Assembly: GCF_036924595.1 (NCBI RefSeq)
Contig: NZ_JAZHRV010000001.1
Coordinates: 372,001 to 436,000 of the forward strand
Source: Bradyrhizobium algeriense
Lineage (GTDB): Bacteria > Pseudomonadota > Alphaproteobacteria > Rhizobiales > Xanthobacteraceae
DNA length: 64,000 nt
Reading direction: 5' to 3'
Below are positions 61,540 through 64,000 of this stretch, one piece after another. A program made the position numbers and the translations under genes. Under the pieces are notes generated by a model. It made no database searches and was not told where the DNA came from. It saw only the letters and a program-made list of their open reading frames with translations. Position 1 is the first letter of the stretch. Every line of letters starts with the position of its first letter.

Positions 61540-62769
61540 ATGCTGAGCGTTCCGACGCTTTGGACGGTGTTCGTCATCAATTTTCTCGCGCTGGGCCTGA
61601 TCTGGGCCTACGTCATGCGCAGCTATCCGTCGTTCGAAGCCGCGCGGTTCTGGACCGGTTCGGCATTCGTTGCGGCGGCCGGCGCGGCAATGGCGATGCT
61701 GCGCGTGACTTTCCCGGATTCACTGGTGCCGCTGCTGTTTGCCGGCACCGCGTTGATCCTGGCGATCTGCCTGGCTGCGATGGGTATCCGCAAGTTCTTC
61801 GATCAACCGGTTTCCTGGCGCCTCACCGTGCTGGTCACCGGGCTTGGCGCAGCCGGATTGTGCTTTTTCACTTTCGTCTACGACAGCGTGCCCGCGCGCA
61901 TGACCGTCTTCACGATCGCCCAGGCGCTGCCGATGGTGCTGAGCCTGAAGCTGTTGCTCGGCCGGCACGAGGGGCGCGTCAATCCGGGCGCGCGGCTCGC
62001 CGGCGTCGTCACCATTCTCATCATGGCCATTTTCGTCGCCAGGTGGATCGGCGCGGTGACCAGCGCGGGCGGCGGATTCTCCTATATGCATTTCAACCCG
62101 GTGCAATCGGTCGTCATCCTGGTGCTGGTGTTCCTGTCGATGTCGCTGAATTTCGGCTTCCTGCTGATGGCGATGGACCGCCTGCGCAACGAGGTCGCGG
62201 ATCTCGCGCTGCTCGACGATCTCACCGGCGTCGGCAACCGCCGCTATCTGCTGCAGCGCCTCACGGAGGAATGCACGCGCTCCGAACGCTCAGGTCAGCC
62301 GTTCGCGCTGCTGGTGATCGATCTCGACGGCTTCAAGGGCATCAACGATACCCACGGCCATGCCGCCGGCGATGCCTGCCTGCAGCATTTCACCCTGATG
62401 GCGCAAACACGCCTGCGGCCCGGCGACATGCTGGCGCGGACCGGCGGCGACGAGTTCTGCATCGTGCTGCCGTCCTCGACGCTGCGCGAAGGCGCCATGA
62501 TCGCGCGCCGCGTGCTGGAGGTCTGCCGTGCGGACGCCGAGCAATGCGCCGGCAACGACATTCCGATCGCGGTCTCGATCGGCGTCGCGCAATGGGCCCG
62601 CGAGATGGGCGCTTATCCCGACCGCCTGATTGCGGCCGCCGACCATGCGCTGTACGACGCCAAGAAGGCCGGCCGCAACGGCTTTGCGACCTACGACCCG
62701 GCGCCGCCACTGGCGCCCGAACCCGCAACGTCGGGAATAGCGGATATCGGCCTGCGCCAGCGGGCCTGA
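61540..62769 (+). CDS. Membrane-bound diguanylate cyclase
   Basis: 409 residues. About six transmembrane helices over residues 1-215 (VFVINFLALGLIWAYVMRSY, VVILVLVFLSMSLNFGFLLM), then a GGDEF domain (LLDDLTGVGNRRYLLQRLTE) with active site ARTGGDEFCIVLP. The product-inhibition I-site RPGD is present five residues before GGDEF. It should make cyclic di-GMP from two GTP in response to a membrane signal. The gap 61100-61539 upstream holds no gene I can support. Confidence 0.95.
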   Translation: MLSVPTLWTVFVINFLALGLIWAYVMRSYPSFEAARFWTGSAFVAAAGAAMAMLRVTFPDSLVPLLFAGTALILAICLAAMGIRKFFDQPVSWRLTVLVTGLGAAGLCFFTFVYDSVPARMTVFTIAQALPMVLSLKLLLGRHEGRVNPGARLAGVVTILIMAIFVARWIGAVTSAGGGFSYMHFNPVQSVVILVLVFLSMSLNFGFLLMAMDRLRNEVADLALLDDLTGVGNRRYLLQRLTEECTRSERSGQPFALLVIDLDGFKGINDTHGHAAGDACLQHFTLMAQTRLRPGDMLARTGGDEFCIVLPSSTLREGAMIARRVLEVCRADAEQCAGNDIPIAVSIGVAQWAREMGAYPDRLIAAADHALYDAKKAGRNGFATYDPAPPLAPEPATSGIADIGLRQRA

Positions 62770-62804
62770 GACGTGCTACTCAGGTCCGTCACTGGACCTC
62801 GATC

Positions 62805-63428
62805 ATGAATTTTCGTCTCGTCGCGGCCGCACTGTTCACCTTCCAGTTTCCCGCTTGCGCCGCCGCGCAAACGCCCGACCTCGCCGCGATCGCGCGCGCG
62901 TCCGGCACACCCGATATTCCCGGGTTGAAGGTGGTCTGGCTCGCGCCGTGGGGCGACCTCGCGAAATCTCATCCCTGGCGCAACATCATCGTGCACCAGA
63001 CCGAAGGGCCGGCAGGCTCCGCGCGCGGCGGCGCGCAGGCGCAGTCGAAGAACCCGACCCGGCGCGGCGTCATGGTCTGGGTCGAAACCGACGGCACGGT
63101 GTACTGGGCGGTCGCCGAACATCTCGTTCCGACCCATGGCGACGGCGCCAACCGCAACGACAACAAGTATATCGACAACGGCCCGACCTATCGCCAGGTC
63201 GTCGGCAACAATTCGATCGGCGTCGAATTCGCCGGCAATTTTCCCGACGTGACGCGCGGTCCGACCGAGGCGCAGGTCGCGGCGTGGCGAATTCTGGTGA
63301 AGGTGTTGCGCGCGCGTTACGGCATTCCGCTCGATCGCGTCTACGCGCATAACTGGATCGACTACAAGGACGCCCGCTATTGCGAAGGCTGCGTGCTGGC
63401 GAAGCTGGCGCGGGAGTGGGGGGAGTAG
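62805..63428 (+). CDS. Exported N-acetylmuramoyl-L-alanine amidase (Amidase_2 type)
   Basis: 207 residues with a signal peptide ending ACAAAQ. Amidase_2 fold: first zinc ligand in NIIVHQTEGPAGSA, YWAVAEHLVPTHG, NSIGVEFAGNFP, and second-ligand region VYAHNWIDYKDARYCEGC. It would remove stem peptides from peptidoglycan in the periplasm. Begins 36 bases after the diguanylate cyclase gene, so it may be co-transcribed. Confidence 0.88.
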   Translation: MNFRLVAAALFTFQFPACAAAQTPDLAAIARASGTPDIPGLKVVWLAPWGDLAKSHPWRNIIVHQTEGPAGSARGGAQAQSKNPTRRGVMVWVETDGTVYWAVAEHLVPTHGDGANRNDNKYIDNGPTYRQVVGNNSIGVEFAGNFPDVTRGPTEAQVAAWRILVKVLRARYGIPLDRVYAHNWIDYKDARYCEGCVLAKLAREWGE

Positions 63429-63471
63429 GGGCGGCTGTCGCGCTTGGCTGAACACTCAAGCAGCACATTCG

Positions 63472-63584
63472 CTGTCGTCGCCCGGCTTGTCCGGGCGATC
63501 CAGTATTCCAGAGACCGTAGTTATTGCGCGTCGTTTCACGCCGCGGCGTACTGGGTCACCCGCTTTCGCGGAGGACGACAGCGG
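63472..63584. repeat. Palindromic intergenic repeat, family D-like (copy 3)
   Basis: CTGTCGTCGCCCGGCTTGTC CGGGCGATCCAGTA and TACTGGGTCACCCGC .. GGAGGACGACAGCG form the two arms, with a divergent middle. Confidence 0.8.
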
Positions 63585-63615
63585 AGGTGCTGAGACAGCT
63601 TCCGGCAAAACGAAA

Positions 63616-63650
63616 GCCAAAAAACAAAAAGCCGGCGTTGCCGCCGGCTT
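63616..63650 (-). terminator. Intrinsic terminator of rpoH
   Basis: On the minus strand GCCGGCG / CGCCGGC with loop GCAA, then TTTTTGTTTTTTGG, 29 bases after the sigma-factor stop. Confidence 0.93.
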
Positions 63651-63678
63651 TCGTTTACCTGTTAGCTTGACCGCGCGA

Positions 63679-64000
63679 TCAGAGCGCGGCTTCGAGCGCT
63701 TCGGCTTCCTGCCGGGCAATCGTGCCCTTGACGGCCGACTGCACCTTTTCGAAAGCGCGGACCTCGATCTGCCGCACGCGTTCGCGCGAGACGCCGAATT
63801 CGGCGGCGAGGTCTTCCAGTGTCATCGGCTCTTCCGCCAGACGCCGCGCCTCGAAGATGCGGCGTTCGCGCGGGTTGAGCACGCCGATGGCGCCGTTCAG
63901 CGCCTGTCGGCGGTGATCGAACTCCTCGTGCTCGGCCATCACGGCTTCCTGGTTGGGCGAGTTATCGACCAGCCAGTCCTGCCATTCGCCGGCTTCACCG
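63679..64000 (-). CDS. rpoH: RNA polymerase sigma-32-type factor (N-terminus cut by window edge)
   Basis: The last 106 codons are visible; the gene continues beyond the right edge. The sequence shows the RpoH region-4 helix-turn-helix, LNPRERRIFEARRLAEEPMT LEDLAAEFGVSRERVRQIEV, and the preceding acidic EWQDWLVDNSPNQEAV linker. It directs transcription of heat-shock genes. Bradyrhizobium species carry several rpoH copies and I cannot tell which this is. Confidence 0.92.
   Translation of the reverse strand, partial: GEAGEWQDWLVDNSPNQEAVMAEHEEFDHRRQALNGAIGVLNPRERRIFEARRLAEEPMTLEDLAAEFGVSRERVRQIEVRAFEKVQSAVKGTIARQEAEALEAAL

Noticed and set aside
61413..62804. Long plus-strand frame joined to the amidase
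   Set aside because: It overlaps the diguanylate cyclase in another frame; the amidase starts at 62805 with its own signal peptide.

Overview
The window comes from a Bradyrhizobium-type alphaproteobacterium (Nitrobacteraceae, Rhizobiales). The basis is high GC, alphaproteobacterial versions of carA, carB, greA, dnaG, rpoD and rpoH, a TctABC uptake system, phasins, a tRNA-His with the alphaproteobacterial acceptor end (no G-1, A73), a chlorite dismutase of the short Nitrobacter type, and many palindromic intergenic repeats of the kinds scattered through Bradyrhizobium genomes. Genus is inferred from recognised protein families; no search was run. I see no insertion sequence, phage, integrase or CRISPR array.

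Layout. 1-5.2 kb: cut-off metallophosphoesterase, a small membrane protein, tctC-tctB-tctA, a GST. 5.2-14.9 kb: a very large PAS-type histidine kinase, two phasins, tRNA-His, small envelope proteins, an orphan ParA, two tiny related membrane proteins, and a DapA-like enzyme with a terminator hairpin in its leader. 15-24.6 kb: LysR, trxB, Lrp, DoxX, greA, carB, an aberrant tRNA-Cys-like gene, a methyltransferase, a Dps-type ferritin. 24.7-31 kb: Crp-type regulator, zinc-ribbon protein, a cupin remnant, two DUF1254 proteins, a cupin, a thioesterase. 31-39.9 kb: carA, yqeY, a secreted PCMT-like protein, a Rieske-reductase fusion, an acyl-CoA synthetase, and an ArsR-SRPBCC-SRPBCC operon with a visible operator. 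39.9-47.7 kb: LVIVD protein with a Cys-rich partner, LysE exporter, DUF3592 protein, N-formylglutamate amidohydrolase divergent from two transglutaminases, a gamma-glutamylcyclotransferase-like protein, chlorite dismutase. 47.9-52.5 kb: dnaG and rpoD. 52.6-64 kb: DUF817 protein, a GH79-like glycosidase, a frameshifted hydrolase, two lytic transglycosylases, SDR, response regulator, LysE exporter, a 22-residue Lys/Ala peptide gene, diguanylate cyclase, amidase, and the 3' end of rpoH.

How the genes work together. The backbone is housekeeping: pyrimidine/arginine precursor supply (carA, carB), transcription (greA, rpoD, rpoH), replication priming (dnaG), redox (trxB). Between these lie small accessory modules for transport, envelope remodelling and stress. 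yqeY, dnaG and rpoD, often neighbours in proteobacteria, are separated here by about 14.7 kb of accessory genes, and carA and carB are about 8.5 kb apart.

I did not find a clear new multi-gene defence or metabolic system. The best candidates for undescribed biology are small: the tRNA-Cys-like gene upstream of carB, the terminator hairpins directly 5' of dapA-like and carB, the Lys/Ala micro-peptide with its own terminator, the divergent pair of tiny membrane proteins, and a protein whose C-terminus is encoded by a palindromic repeat.
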